Below, piece after piece: positions 54,584-64,000 of a stretch of DNA of 64,000 nt. Made by a program: the position numbers and the translations under genes. Source of the DNA: Ideonella alba. Lineage in GTDB: Bacteria; Pseudomonadota; Gammaproteobacteria; Burkholderiales; Burkholderiaceae_C. The notes beneath the pieces are model-generated. The model was not told the DNA's origin and did not search any database. It saw only the letters and a program-made list of their open reading frames with translations. The stretch spans positions 310,001 to 374,000 of the forward strand of contig NZ_JAGQDF010000005.1 of NCBI RefSeq assembly GCF_018069875.1, given 5' to 3'. Each line of letters starts with the position of its first letter. Position 1 is the stretch's first letter.

Positions 54584-55473
54584 TCCGCGCGGTGCTGGCC
54601 TTCGACGATGAGCAAGCCGATGCCGGCGCCCTGGCCCAGGCCCTGGGCGCGCCGCTGCATCTGATCGGTCGCCACCGCTTCCCGGATGGCGAGTTGCGGT
54701 TGACGCTGCCCACGCCGCTGGCGGGCGACGTGGTGCTCTACCGCAGCCTGCACCAGCCCAACGAGAAGCTGGTGGAGCTGCTGATCGCCGCACCCACCGC
54801 GCGTGCGCAGGGCGCGGGGCGGCTGTGGCTGGTGGCGCCGTACCTGGCCTACATGCGCCAGGACATCGCGTTCAACCCCGGCGAGGCCATCAGCCAGCGC
54901 CACATCGGCGCGCTGCTGGCACGCACGGTGGACGGCCTGGTGACGGTGGATCCGCACCTGCACCGCATCGCCGCGCTGGACGAGGTGATGCCGGGCTGCC
55001 GCAGCGTGGCGCTGTCGGCGGCGCCGTCGATCGGGGCCTTCGTGGCGGCCCAGCGCCTGCGGCCGCTTCTGCTGGGCCCGGACAGTGAGAGCGCGCAATG
55101 GGTGCAGGGAGCGGCGCGTGCGGTGAACCCGGCCCTGGACCACGCGGTGTGCCAGAAGGTGCGCCATGGTGACCACGAGGTGCGCGTGACCCTGCCCGCT
55201 GGCCTGGACCTGCGCGGCCGTGAGGTGGTGCTGGTGGACGACATGGCCAGCACCGGCCGCACGCTGGTGGCCGCGGCCCTGCTGGCGCTGGCGGGCGGCG
55301 CCACGCGGGTGGACGTGGCCGTGACCCACGCGCTGTTCGTGGGCGACGCGCTGGCGCAGTTGCAGGCGGCGGGCATCGGCGCGGTGTGGAGCACCGGCTG
55401 CGTGCCGCACGCCAGCAACGCCATCGATGTGACGCCGCTACTGGCCGATGCGCTGCAGCAGCTCGTAGGGTGA
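54580..55473 (+). CDS. Divergent ribose-phosphate diphosphokinase
   Basis: A 297-residue PRPP synthetase-like protein, shorter than the housekeeping enzyme of about 315. [10 protein letters not shown] near 27, [20 protein letters not shown] near 90-109, VDPHLHR near 125 and the PRPP-binding [13 protein letters not shown] near 216-228 are present. ATP + ribose 5-phosphate gives PRPP + AMP. It is coupled by ATGA to the phosphorylase gene, so it is probably a second, specialised copy. Its last 36 bp overlap the 3' end of thpR on the other strand. Confidence 0.88.
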   Translation: MIRAVLAFDDEQADAGALAQALGAPLHLIGRHRFPDGELRLTLPTPLAGDVVLYRSLHQPNEKLVELLIAAPTARAQGAGRLWLVAPYLAYMRQDIAFNPGEAISQRHIGALLARTVDGLVTVDPHLHRIAALDEVMPGCRSVALSAAPSIGAFVAAQRLRPLLLGPDSESAQWVQGAARAVNPALDHAVCQKVRHGDHEVRVTLPAGLDLRGREVVLVDDMASTGRTLVAAALLALAGGATRVDVAVTHALFVGDALAQLQAAGIGAVWSTGCVPHASNAIDVTPLLADALQQLVG

Positions 55474-55950
55474 TCCGGGCCGCGAGGCCACCAGCACATG
55501 GCCCTGGCTGTGCCAGGGCACCGGCGCGTTCAGCGCGGGAAGCGCCAGGCCGCGCGCGTGGCGCGCCAGCGTGACATGGGGGCGCCAGCGGCGCGTCTCC
55601 AGCGGCAGGCCCAGCGCGCGCAGGCGCTGATCCAGGGTGGCCTGCAGCGCGGCCAGCGGCTCGGGCACGCTGGCGGGCTCCAGCACCAGCGCGCCGCCGT
55701 GGAACATCGCCGCACGGTCCAGCAGCAGCTCGGTGCGCGGCGAGGGCAGCGCCAGCGCCTGGCGCAGGTCGGGCAGGCGGTCGGTCGGAACCTCGCCCAG
55801 GAAGTGCAGCGTGATGTGCAGGTCGGCCGGCCGCACACGGCGCGCGCTGGCGGGCCAGGGCAGGGCGTCGGCCCAGGCCTGCAGCGCGGCGCGCGTGGCG
55901 GGTTCGGGCCACAGCGCGGTGAACAGCCGCAGGCCGGACGCGCCGATCAC
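55438..55950 (-). CDS. thpR: RNA 2',3'-cyclic phosphodiesterase
   Basis: A 170-residue 2H-phosphoesterase. The two catalytic HXTX motifs are HITL in DLHITLHFLGEV (about 46) and HVTL in RPHVTLARHARG (about 129). These enzymes open 2',3'-cyclic phosphates at RNA ends and can join 2'-5' ends in vitro. GTG at 55950 overlaps the stop of the upstream acetyltransferase gene. The 3' end is antisense to the last 12 codons of the PRPP synthetase-like gene. Confidence 0.93.
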   Translation of the reverse strand: MIGASGLRLFTALWPEPATRAALQAWADALPWPASARRVRPADLHITLHFLGEVPTDRLPDLRQALALPSPRTELLLDRAAMFHGGALVLEPASVPEPLAALQATLDQRLRALGLPLETRRWRPHVTLARHARGLALPALNAPVPWHSQGHVLVASRPGSPYELLQRIGQ

Positions 55951-56393
55951 GACGGGTCCGGCGGTGTGTCGTGGATCAGGCGCTTGCCCAGGCCGATCAC
56001 CTGGTCGTCGCCATAGCCCAGGCGGGCATAGAAGCCCAGCACCGCGTCATTGCCCTGGCGCACCTGCAGGTTCAGCTTGGGGCAGCCGCGCGCCAGCAGC
56101 AGGGCCTCGATGTGGCGCATCAGCGCAGCCCCCAGGCCGCGGCCCTGCAGCGAGGGCTCGACCGACAGGTAGTTGACCCAGCCGCGGTGGCCGTCGTAGC
56201 CCACCATCGCGCTGGCGACGATGCGGCCGTCCACCTCGCCCACCAGCAGCAGTTCGGGCTGCTCGGCCCGCTTGCGCTCGATGTCCTTGACCGGATCGTT
56301 CCAGGGGCGGGTCAGGCCGCAGGCCTGCCACAGGGCGATCACCGCCGCCTGGTCCTCGGGGCGAAAGGGGCGGATGCTCAGTTCCGTGCTCAC
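55947..56393 (-). CDS. GNAT acetyltransferase, YpeA type
   Basis: A 148-residue acetyltransferase starting at GTG 56393 (GTGA overlap). LSIRPFRPEDQAAVIALWQACGLTRPWNDP and the acetyl-CoA loop VEPSLQGRGLGAALM (about 78-92), read as separate blocks, match YpeA. VRQGNDAVLGFYARLGY closes the fold. Substrate unknown. It lies between a second GNAT gene and thpR in a run of overlapping genes. Confidence 0.9.
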   Translation of the reverse strand: MSTELSIRPFRPEDQAAVIALWQACGLTRPWNDPVKDIERKRAEQPELLLVGEVDGRIVASAMVGYDGHRGWVNYLSVEPSLQGRGLGAALMRHIEALLLARGCPKLNLQVRQGNDAVLGFYARLGYGDDQVIGLGKRLIHDTPPDPS

Positions 56394-56956
56394 AGCGGGA
56401 TCCTCCAGCGCTGGCTGGGCTTGCCGCCATAGGCAGCCGGTTTGTTGAAGCGCTCGACCAGGGCGCCGCCACAGCGCGCGATCACGCGCTGCGAGGCCGC
56501 GTTGTCCTCGTCGGTGGTCAGCTCCACCCAGCGCAGGCCCAGGGCGCGTGCTTCGGGCAGCAGCGCGCTCAGCGCGGCGCTGGCGATGCCGCGGTTCTGC
56601 AGCCAGGGCACAACGGCGTAGCCGATGTGGCCCAGCACATGCGGCGGCAGCGCTTCGGTGCCGGGCTGCCAGCGCAGGTTGATCGAGCCGGCCATGGCGT
56701 CACCGGCGAAGATCCAGCGGCGCATCCAGGGCAGGCGCTGGGCCTGGCTGCCATCGGGCAGCGTGACCAGGCCGATGCCGATGCGGTCGTCGCTGCGCGC
56801 GTAGTAGCTCTGCGGGTCGGCCTGCAGCAGCGCCAGTTCCTCGTCGGCGGCGGCCTGGCCGCGCACGTTGTCAGCGGACCAGCCGCGTCGCAGCGCCTCG
56901 GCATAGCGCTCGACATGGGTGGGACCGGGGCGGATGAGGCGAACGTCGATGGTCAT
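56390..56956 (-). CDS. GNAT acetyltransferase, RimJ/RimL type
   Basis: A 188-residue protein with VRLIRPGPTHVERYAEAL at the start, LGHIGYAVVPWLQNRGIASAAL (about 108-129, acetyl-CoA loop in short form) and the terminal NAASQRVIARCGGALVERF motif of the RimJ/RimL-like group. It overlaps the next GNAT gene by GTGA. It may acetylate protein N-termini or small amines; the target is unknown. Confidence 0.88.
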   Translation of the reverse strand: MTIDVRLIRPGPTHVERYAEALRRGWSADNVRGQAAADEELALLQADPQSYYARSDDRIGIGLVTLPDGSQAQRLPWMRRWIFAGDAMAGSINLRWQPGTEALPPHVLGHIGYAVVPWLQNRGIASAALSALLPEARALGLRWVELTTDEDNAASQRVIARCGGALVERFNKPAAYGGKPSQRWRIPL

Positions 56957-56965
56957 GCGGGTGCA

Positions 56966-57361
56966 TCAGGTGTAGGGGCCGTCGACCAGGCGCTGCGACA
57001 GCCACCACAGGTTGCCATGGGCATCGCGCACGCCGCCCTGGCGGTCACCATAGGGCATGTCGGCCACGGCCATCACCTGCTGCGCGCCATGGGCCAGCGC
57101 GCGCGCCATGGCGGCGTCGGCATCGTCGACGAACAGGTAATAGGACGCGGGCATCGCCGGGTAGTCGGCGCTGGCCTCGCTGACCATCAGCATGCTGTCG
57201 CCGAGTTGCACCTGGGCGTTGGCGATGCAGCCGTCGGGGCGGCGGTGACACAGCTGCTGCTGTCCGCCCAGGCCATCGACCAGGAAGCGCACGAAGGCGT
57301 CGGCGTCGCGCACGAAACAGTAAGGGGTGAGCTGCTGGAAGCCTGGGGGGGTGCGGGTCAT
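56966..57361 (-). CDS. VOC family (glyoxalase-like) protein
   Basis: A 131-residue protein with the beta-alpha-beta-beta-beta repeats of the vicinal-oxygen-chelate fold: FQQLTPYCFVRDADAFVRFL, VQLGDSMLMVSEAS, SYYLFVDDADAAMARALAHG and YGDRQGGVRDAHGNLWWLSQ. The last block is typical of PhnB-like and antibiotic-resistance-like members. The ATG overlaps the upstream stop by ATGA. Substrate unknown. Confidence 0.88.
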   Translation of the reverse strand: MTRTPPGFQQLTPYCFVRDADAFVRFLVDGLGGQQQLCHRRPDGCIANAQVQLGDSMLMVSEASADYPAMPASYYLFVDDADAAMARALAHGAQQVMAVADMPYGDRQGGVRDAHGNLWWLSQRLVDGPYT

Positions 57362-57861
57362 TCGTCGCTCCAGGCCATGTCGGCGAGTTGGTCGATCTCG
57401 AGCTTGTCGGCGCTGCGGGCCGCTGCAGCGCGCCACTGCGCGGGCACCGGCGCCTTGCGCGGGCTGACCCGGCCGCCCCACAGGCTGGCCTTGAGGGCCA
57501 CGATCACGGTGCCGCGCACGGCCGGGGGCTTCACGCCCTCGAGCGCGCCGCGCAGCGCCTGGGCGGCGGCGTCGGGCAGCGGCTGGTCCAGATCGAGCCA
57601 GGCCCGCGGCGCATGGCCCGGCCGCAGCCCGACGACCAGGAAGCCGGCATTGGGGCGGCGTGCGAACTGCGCCTCCAACGCATGCCGCGCGGCGTCCTGC
57701 AGCGCCAGCACATGGCGCGACAGCGCGTCGCCATCCACCCGCTCGCGCAACTGGGCCTCGGGTTGCAGCAGCAGCACGTCGATGTTCGACAGCGCCTCGG
57801 CGGCGCCGATGGCCGCGCAGGGGGCGGCCAGGGCGACCGCCAGCAGCTGGCGCCGGATCAT
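57358..57861 (-). CDS. Uncharacterised exported protein
   Basis: A 167-residue protein with a signal peptide (LLAVALAAPCAAIGAAEA). The mature part contains LQDAARHALEAQFARRPNAG and RGTVIVALKASLWGG, without a known domain. It overlaps both neighbours by ATGA. The overlap with the channel-like gene suggests they are co-translated, perhaps acting in the same compartment. Confidence 0.7.
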   Translation of the reverse strand: MIRRQLLAVALAAPCAAIGAAEALSNIDVLLLQPEAQLRERVDGDALSRHVLALQDAARHALEAQFARRPNAGFLVVGLRPGHAPRAWLDLDQPLPDAAAQALRGALEGVKPPAVRGTVIVALKASLWGGRVSPRKAPVPAQWRAAAARSADKLEIDQLADMAWSDE

Positions 57862-58202
57862 GCCGACTCATCCATGTGGAAACGGTGCAGCAGCCGGTGC
57901 AGCACCGGCGTCAGCAGCAGCGCGGCGGTGACGATGAAGACCAGGCCGGCGTACAGCGCATAGGCGCTGGCGAAGAGCTTGCCGGCCGCGGTCTGCGGGG
58001 CATGCACCGGCCCCATGCCGCCCAGCAGCATGGCGGCATCGAGCAGCGCGTCCAGCGGCGACAGGTGTTCGAAAGCCATGTAGCCGGCCACGCCGATGGC
58101 CAGCGACACCGCGGCCAGCAGCGCTGCCGCGGCCACGTGCAGGATCAGGCGCCAGGCAAAGTGACGGCGCGCCAGCGGCGGCTGGTGGCGGGACTCGTAC
58201 AT
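57858..58202 (-). CDS. Small two-helix membrane protein resembling a K+-channel pore
   Basis: A 114-residue membrane protein: helix 1 about 18-42 (WRLILHVAAAALLAAVSLAI), a re-entrant-like segment LSPLDALLDAAMLLGGMGPV (about 47-66), and helix 2 about 75-103 ending LLHRFH. The helix-pore-helix order and the GGMGP in the place of a filter recall two-helix ion channels, but the TVGYG signature is absent. Ion conduction is therefore only a suggestion. Confidence 0.68.
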   Translation of the reverse strand: MYESRHQPPLARRHFAWRLILHVAAAALLAAVSLAIGVAGYMAFEHLSPLDALLDAAMLLGGMGPVHAPQTAAGKLFASAYALYAGLVFIVTAALLLTPVLHRLLHRFHMDESA

Positions 58203-58215
58203 GCCCCGGATTGTG

Positions 58216-58902
58216 TCAGCGCGGGCGGGCCATCAGCAGGCCGGCGATCACCGCCAGCTCGGCCGCCTGGCCGGCGGCCAGGGCGCCGGCCCAGGCGGGC
58301 TGCAGGGCGGGCCACAGCAGCCGCAACGCGGCGTCCAGCACATAGGCGCTACCGGCCACCCACAGGGCGGGGCCCACCCAGCGCCACACCAGGCCACTGC
58401 GCGTGAGCAGGCTGCCCAGCGGCAGCAGCCACAGGCCCCAGAACGGCATGGCGAGTGCCAGGCCCTGGTGGTGCAGCTTCAGGCCCAGCTGCGTCAGCGT
58501 GTGGCGCTGCTCGTTGGACCAGGCGGCCAGCCAGGCGGCGTTGGACTGCAATTGCAGCGCGGCTACTTCGCCCAGCATCGAGACGAAGACGATGGGGATG
58601 GGCAGCAGGCCCAGCACCGCCATCAGCCGCGCCTGTCCGCGGTGCTGGTCGGCGAACAGGGCGTAGAGCGTCAGGACCAGCGGCACCTCGATCAACTGGT
58701 ACAGCAGCTCGCTGGCCAGGCCGGCACGCAGCCAGTGGGCCTGTTCGCGCACCAGCCCAGCCAGCGCGGCGGGATCGTCCACGCCGGCCAGTCGCCCGGG
58801 CACCACCACCAGGCCCAGCGGCGCCACCAGCGCCAGCGCCAGGTACCAGGCGCCGGCCTGGCGGGCCAGGCGCTGGCGCGGATCGGCGGCGGGGGGGCTC
58901 AC
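58216..58902 (-). CDS. DUF4386-like multi-spanning membrane protein
   Basis: A 228-residue protein starting at GTG 58902 (GTGA overlap with the upstream gene). Six or so hydrophobic helices are seen, with QRLARQAGAWYLALALVAPLG at the start and LASELLYQLIEVPLVLTLYAL, LPIPIVFVSMLGEVAALQL, PFWGLWLLPLGSLLTRSG later, matching DUF4386 proteins. Function unknown. Confidence 0.75.
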   Translation of the reverse strand: MSPPAADPRQRLARQAGAWYLALALVAPLGLVVVPGRLAGVDDPAALAGLVREQAHWLRAGLASELLYQLIEVPLVLTLYALFADQHRGQARLMAVLGLLPIPIVFVSMLGEVAALQLQSNAAWLAAWSNEQRHTLTQLGLKLHHQGLALAMPFWGLWLLPLGSLLTRSGLVWRWVGPALWVAGSAYVLDAALRLLWPALQPAWAGALAAGQAAELAVIAGLLMARPR

Positions 58903-59453
58903 CAGGCCACGGCGGCCGCCAGCGGGGCGCTGTTGCGGCGGCCGGGGTAGCTCAGCCAGGTCATGGCCAGGTTGAGCTCGTCGATGACGCCGGCGGGCTC
59001 GATCGTGCGGCCGTTGTCCAGCGTCATCGGGCTGGTGGTGTGGGCATCGGCCACCAGCGCCAGGTCGTAGCCGCGGTCCAGCGCCCCATAGGCGGTGGCG
59101 CGGATGCACCAGTTGGTGGCGGCGCCGGTCAGCACCAGGCGCGACACGCCCAGCCGGGCCAGCACGCTGTCCAGCGCGGTGCCTTCGAAGGCGGAGTTGT
59201 GGCCCTTGGGGATCAGGGGTTCGTCGGCCAGCGGCACCAGCTCGGGCGCCCATTGCCAGGCCGGCGAGCCCTGGGGCAGGCCATCGTCGGCATGCTGGAC
59301 CCAGATGACCGGCACGCCGTCGCTGCGCGCGCGCCGCACCAGGCCCTGGATGCGCTCCAGCACGCCGGCCGCGTCCCAGGCATCGGCGACCACGCCGACC
59401 TGCATGTCCACCACCAGCAGCGCGCTGCCGTCTCCGGGTCTGACCGTGGCCAT
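58899..59453 (-). CDS. Isochorismatase-like cysteine hydrolase
   Basis: A 184-residue hydrolase. The catalytic triad is visible as D16 (ALLVVDMQVG), the lysine of LIPKGHNSAF (about 83) and C116 in TNWCIRATAYGALDRGY. Family members hydrolyse amides, N-carbamoyl compounds or isochorismate; the Cys indicates an amidase-like mechanism. Substrate unknown. It overlaps the DUF4386-like gene by GTGA. Confidence 0.9.
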   Translation of the reverse strand: MATVRPGDGSALLVVDMQVGVVADAWDAAGVLERIQGLVRRARSDGVPVIWVQHADDGLPQGSPAWQWAPELVPLADEPLIPKGHNSAFEGTALDSVLARLGVSRLVLTGAATNWCIRATAYGALDRGYDLALVADAHTTSPMTLDNGRTIEPAGVIDELNLAMTWLSYPGRRNSAPLAAAVAW

Positions 59454-59465
59454 GGGGGGCTCCTC

Positions 59466-59753
59466 TCAGCGGACAAAGGCCGATGGGCGGCGGGCGCCGG
59501 GCCGGGACAGGCGCCGCGCCCGCCACAGGCGCAGCGTGATGCCCAGGGCCACCGCCGCCAGCACCGCGGCCAGCAGGAACCTGCCCATCAGCAGCGCCAG
59601 GCCGGCGCCGCTGACCGCGCCCAGGCGCAGCACGACGTCGAGCAGCAGACCGACCCCGATGGGCCGCAGGATGGGGGGCAGTGGCATGGCGATGAGTGTC
59701 GCACCGGATGCTGCGCCCGGCGCGCTGCGACATGGGGGGATGCCGGGGTTCAT
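59466..59753 (-). CDS. Small uncharacterised membrane protein
   Basis: A 95-residue protein if it starts at ATG 59753, which overlaps the YdeI gene stop (ATGA); an internal ATG at 59687 would give 73 residues. Two hydrophobic helices (about 31-50, VGLLLDVVLRLGAVSGAGLA, and about 57-77, GRFLLAAVLAAVALGITLRL) are followed by an Arg-rich tail. No family recognised. Confidence 0.6.
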   Translation of the reverse strand: MNPGIPPCRSAPGAASGATLIAMPLPPILRPIGVGLLLDVVLRLGAVSGAGLALLMGRFLLAAVLAAVALGITLRLWRARRLSRPGARRPSAFVR

Positions 59754-60316
59754 CGCAGGCGCTCCTGGCGCGCACAGGCCTGGATCAGCGTGTCCAGGCG
59801 GCGTGCCCGCGTGGCTGCCTGACGCGCCGTGGTGACCCAGTGCAGCAGCGTCTTGCGGTAGCCCGGCGGGCAGGCGCTGAAATAGGCCCAGGCCGCGCTG
59901 TGGGCCTGGAAGCGGGCCTGCTCGTCGGGGCTGAGTTGCGCGGTGTCGGTCTGTTCGTAGGCATAGATCACCGAGCGGTCTTCACGCCTGGCCTGGAAGG
60001 CGGCCAGCCCGGCCGGCTGCATCCGGCCCGCGGCGATCAGCGCCTCGGCCTTGGCAATGTTGATCGCGCTCCAGACCGATCCCGGCCGGCGCGGCGTGAA
60101 GCGGATGCGGTAGGCCTGCTCGTCCAGGCGCTGGCGCACGCCGTCGATCCAGCCCACGCACAGCGCCTCGTCCACCGATTCGGGCCAGCTCATGCTGGGG
60201 CGCCCGGAGTCGACCTTCCAGAACCCCACCACCAGCTCGGGCGCGGTGGCGGCGTGCTGCATCAGCCAGGCGCGAAAGTCGGCGGCCTGGGCGAAGAAGC
60301 GCGGCGGCGGGCTCAT
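59750..60316 (-). CDS. YdeI/OmpD-associated family protein
   Basis: A 188-residue soluble protein with the family blocks FFAQAADFRAWLMQHAA, VGFWKVDSGRPSMSW, DEALCVGWIDGVRQRLDE, IRFTPRRPGSVWSAINIAKA and CPPGYRKTLLHWVTTARQ. The family is linked in enterobacteria with OmpD and peptide tolerance, but the molecular function is not established. It is followed by an ATGA-overlapping membrane protein gene. Confidence 0.9.
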   Translation of the reverse strand: MSPPPRFFAQAADFRAWLMQHAATAPELVVGFWKVDSGRPSMSWPESVDEALCVGWIDGVRQRLDEQAYRIRFTPRRPGSVWSAINIAKAEALIAAGRMQPAGLAAFQARREDRSVIYAYEQTDTAQLSPDEQARFQAHSAAWAYFSACPPGYRKTLLHWVTTARQAATRARRLDTLIQACARQERLR

Positions 60317-60343
60317 GGGCCGGCCCCTCGCGAGGCGGCCGGC

Positions 60344-60733
60344 TCAGGGCACCATCGCGCGCCAGGTGGCGATGCAGTGCCGGGCCAGTGCGGTGACCCA
60401 GGGCGGCTGCCCCGGCACGAAGGCCAGGCCGAAACGCGGGCTGACCACGTAGCCGGCGCGCACGAAGGCGTCCGGGTCCTGGGTGGCGATGAAGCTCTCC
60501 AGCGTGGCGAAGGGCACGGCCAGCGCGCCCAGGTGCAGCACCGCGCTCGGCTTGGTGACCTCTTCCAGGCGGCCGCTGGCCTGGAAGCGGAACACCACGT
60601 GGCCGTAATCGAGCTCGTGCAGCGCGACGGCATTGATGCCTTCATGGTCGGGCGGACCGCAGCGTTCGCGCACCTCGTCGGGCGTGGCACTGAAGGGCAG
60701 GTCATCGACCGACAAAAAGGGCTCCAGGCGCAT
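60344..60733 (-). CDS. Uncharacterised small soluble protein
   Basis: About 129 residues from ATG 60733 (an in-frame ATG nine bases earlier is possible). FLSVDDLPFSATPDEVRERCG resembles the opening of KNR4/SMI1-like or other small immunity-type folds, and the C-terminal VSPRFGLAFVPGQPPWVTAL is aromatic, but I cannot assign a family. It lies 27 bp upstream of the YdeI gene on the same strand. Confidence 0.6.
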   Translation of the reverse strand: MRLEPFLSVDDLPFSATPDEVRERCGPPDHEGINAVALHELDYGHVVFRFQASGRLEEVTKPSAVLHLGALAVPFATLESFIATQDPDAFVRAGYVVSPRFGLAFVPGQPPWVTALARHCIATWRAMVP

Positions 60734-60794
60734 GCAGCCCATTCTGGTGCGCGGGCGGGATCGCGCCATCCCCCTCGTGGAGGATGATGCGGCC

Positions 60795-61187
60795 TCATGG
60801 CCGGCGACGCAGCAGCGCGGTGGCGCGCGGCGGCGGCTCATAGGGTTCGGGCCACCAGTCGATGACCTCGGTGAGGCGCCGCTGCGCATCCAGCGTGAAG
60901 AAGCCGATGCCGGTCATCACCTGGCCGTCGACGTGGAAGTCGATGCGGCAGACGGCGCGCGGGCCGTCGCAGACCAGGTCGCGCACCTCGGCCCGCCAAT
61001 CGCCGGGCCAGGTGCGGAAGAGTTCGAGGTAGGCGTGGCCGCCCTCGGCGAATTCACGGGTCTGCGGCACCTCGTAGCGCAGACCCGGCGCCAGCAGCTC
61101 GGCGAACGCCTCCCACTGGCGGGCGTTGGCCAGCGCCCAGTGGCGCTCGAGGACCTGGCGGGTGGTGGCGGCATCGGGCAGGCTCAT
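60795..61187 (-). CDS. SnoaL/NTF2-like fold protein
   Basis: A 130-residue protein with the alpha-beta barrel pattern of SnoaL-like enzymes: LERHWALANARQWEAFAELL, YEVPQTREFAEGGHAYLEL, CRIDFHVDGQVMTGIGFFTL and VIDWWPEPYEPP. The WWPEPYEPP ending is typical of one polyketide-cyclase-like subgroup. ATG 61187 overlaps the upstream lipoprotein stop. Substrate unknown. Confidence 0.85.
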   Translation of the reverse strand: MSLPDAATTRQVLERHWALANARQWEAFAELLAPGLRYEVPQTREFAEGGHAYLELFRTWPGDWRAEVRDLVCDGPRAVCRIDFHVDGQVMTGIGFFTLDAQRRLTEVIDWWPEPYEPPPRATALLRRRP

Positions 61188-61609
61188 CCGGGGGCTCCAT
61201 CGGGGCAGTGGCGCTGGGTGTCGGGCACGCGGTGCAGCGTGAACTCGGCGCCGGTGTCGAGGTCGCGGTAGCGGTGTTGCCGATCGTCCAGCGCGACGAT
61301 GTCGGTGCAGTAGCGCTGGCCCGGGGGCAGCCAGAAATTGGCCGTGGCCTGCTCGACCCGGTAGCACATGCGCTGGCCCTGCACCGTCCAGGTGCCGGCG
61401 CCGCGGAAGGGCAGCGGGTCGTCCAGCGCGCGGCCGCAGGCCTCGAAGCGGCCGTCGGCCGAGAAGCGGTCCCAGGCCCAGCAGCCGCTGCCCTCGGGGT
61501 TGCACCAGGTGCCCACCAGGGTGGCCGTGCTGCAGCCCCCCAGCAGCGCGCTGGCCAGGGTCAGCAGCAGGCTGGCGAGGGCGAGCAGGGCAGGGCGGCG
61601 GCGCAGCAT
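61184..61609 (-). CDS. Uncharacterised lipoprotein
   Basis: A 141-residue lipoprotein (ASALLGGCST, Cys 26). The mature part has an even spread of cysteines and aromatic residues (GTWCNPEGSGCWAWDRF; GTWTVQGQRMCYRVE; GQRYCTDIVAL), a pattern of small beta-barrel lipoproteins. It is divergent from dnaE2; the SOS box lies between the two starts, so DNA-damage control of this gene is possible but not shown. Confidence 0.7.
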   Translation of the reverse strand: MLRRRPALLALASLLLTLASALLGGCSTATLVGTWCNPEGSGCWAWDRFSADGRFEACGRALDDPLPFRGAGTWTVQGQRMCYRVEQATANFWLPPGQRYCTDIVALDDRQHRYRDLDTGAEFTLHRVPDTQRHCPDGAPG

Positions 61610-61646
61610 GGCGGGCTTGTACCGTGAGTGGTGCTGGCGATAAAGA

Positions 61647-61662
61647 CTGGATGAATATACAG
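61647..61662. promoter_or_regulatory. LexA (SOS) box upstream of dnaE2
   Basis: CTG-GATGAATATA-CAG matches the CTG-N10-CAG consensus with an AT-rich core typical of LexA boxes in beta- and gammaproteobacteria. It lies 25 bp before the dnaE2 ATG and 37 bp before the divergent lipoprotein start. Confidence 0.85.
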
Positions 61663-61687
61663 TATTCGTCCCCGGTCTGTCGTCCCC

Positions 61688-64000
<2,313 letters not shown>

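Overview
The window is 64 kb of very GC-rich DNA (roughly 70% G+C by eye) with dense coding, many 1-14 bp stop/start overlaps and GTG starts. Gene content (waaA, a pcm-rhodanese-tolC run, gabT/gabD with a MocR-type regulator, uppP, alaS, dnaE2) and a palindromic repeat of the kind seen in Comamonadaceae-like genomes point to a betaproteobacterium of the order Burkholderiales, probably near the Rubrivivax/Leptothrix/Ideonella group. This assignment is an inference; there is no rRNA gene. I see no integrase, transposase or CRISPR array, so this looks like chromosome.

Layout. 1-5 kb: envelope genes (sugar phosphomutase, Kdo transferase WaaA) converge on pcm-rhodanese-tolC. 5-10 kb: a TetR-controlled RND efflux operon with a palindromic operator. 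10-14 kb: uppP, trmB, a tRNA-Gly(CCC), a transglutaminase-like/TPR lipoprotein and a degenerate GGDEF protein. 14-18.7 kb: GABA catabolism (gabT, gabD) with a divergent MocR/GabR-like regulator. 18.6-23.7 kb: four poorly characterised minus-strand genes (coiled-coil protein, M48 protease, helical protein, PGDYG-like protein), two of which follow the same paired TTAGCG motif.

23.8-40.2 kb is the most interesting part: sixteen minus-strand genes, nearly all chained by overlaps, starting with apbE. They encode a hydrazine-synthase-alpha-like lipoprotein with haem motifs, a second lipoprotein with a CX4CH motif, two outer-membrane barrel proteins, a TlpA thioredoxin, a DUF4266/DUF3570 pair, a periplasmic protein, two large TPR proteins (one a lipoprotein), a small secreted protein, one ExbB, two ExbD and a protein with an AgmX/PglI C-terminal domain. 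The set resembles the core of the Myxococcus Agl-Glt/Nfs envelope-spanning, proton-driven machines, joined here to a periplasmic redox module. I infer a single proton-motive-force-driven trans-envelope system of unknown output.

40.5-50.3 kb: alaS with an in-frame palindromic repeat insertion, a membrane protein, a short ORF with a terminator, a GNAT enzyme, a VapBC toxin-antitoxin pair with an operator palindrome, a DUF1993 protein, and an ABC transporter with a lipocalin-like partner. 50.3-55.5 kb: a secreted protein, a TPR-GGDEF diguanylate cyclase, and an archaeal-type AMP/thymidine phosphorylase next to a short PRPP synthetase. 55.4-61.6 kb: a minus-strand run of small, mostly overlapping genes (RNA cyclic phosphodiesterase, acetyltransferases, VOC, a K+-channel-like membrane protein, isochorismatase-like, YdeI, SnoaL-like and others). 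The right edge is a dnaE2 gene, cut by the window end, behind an SOS box.
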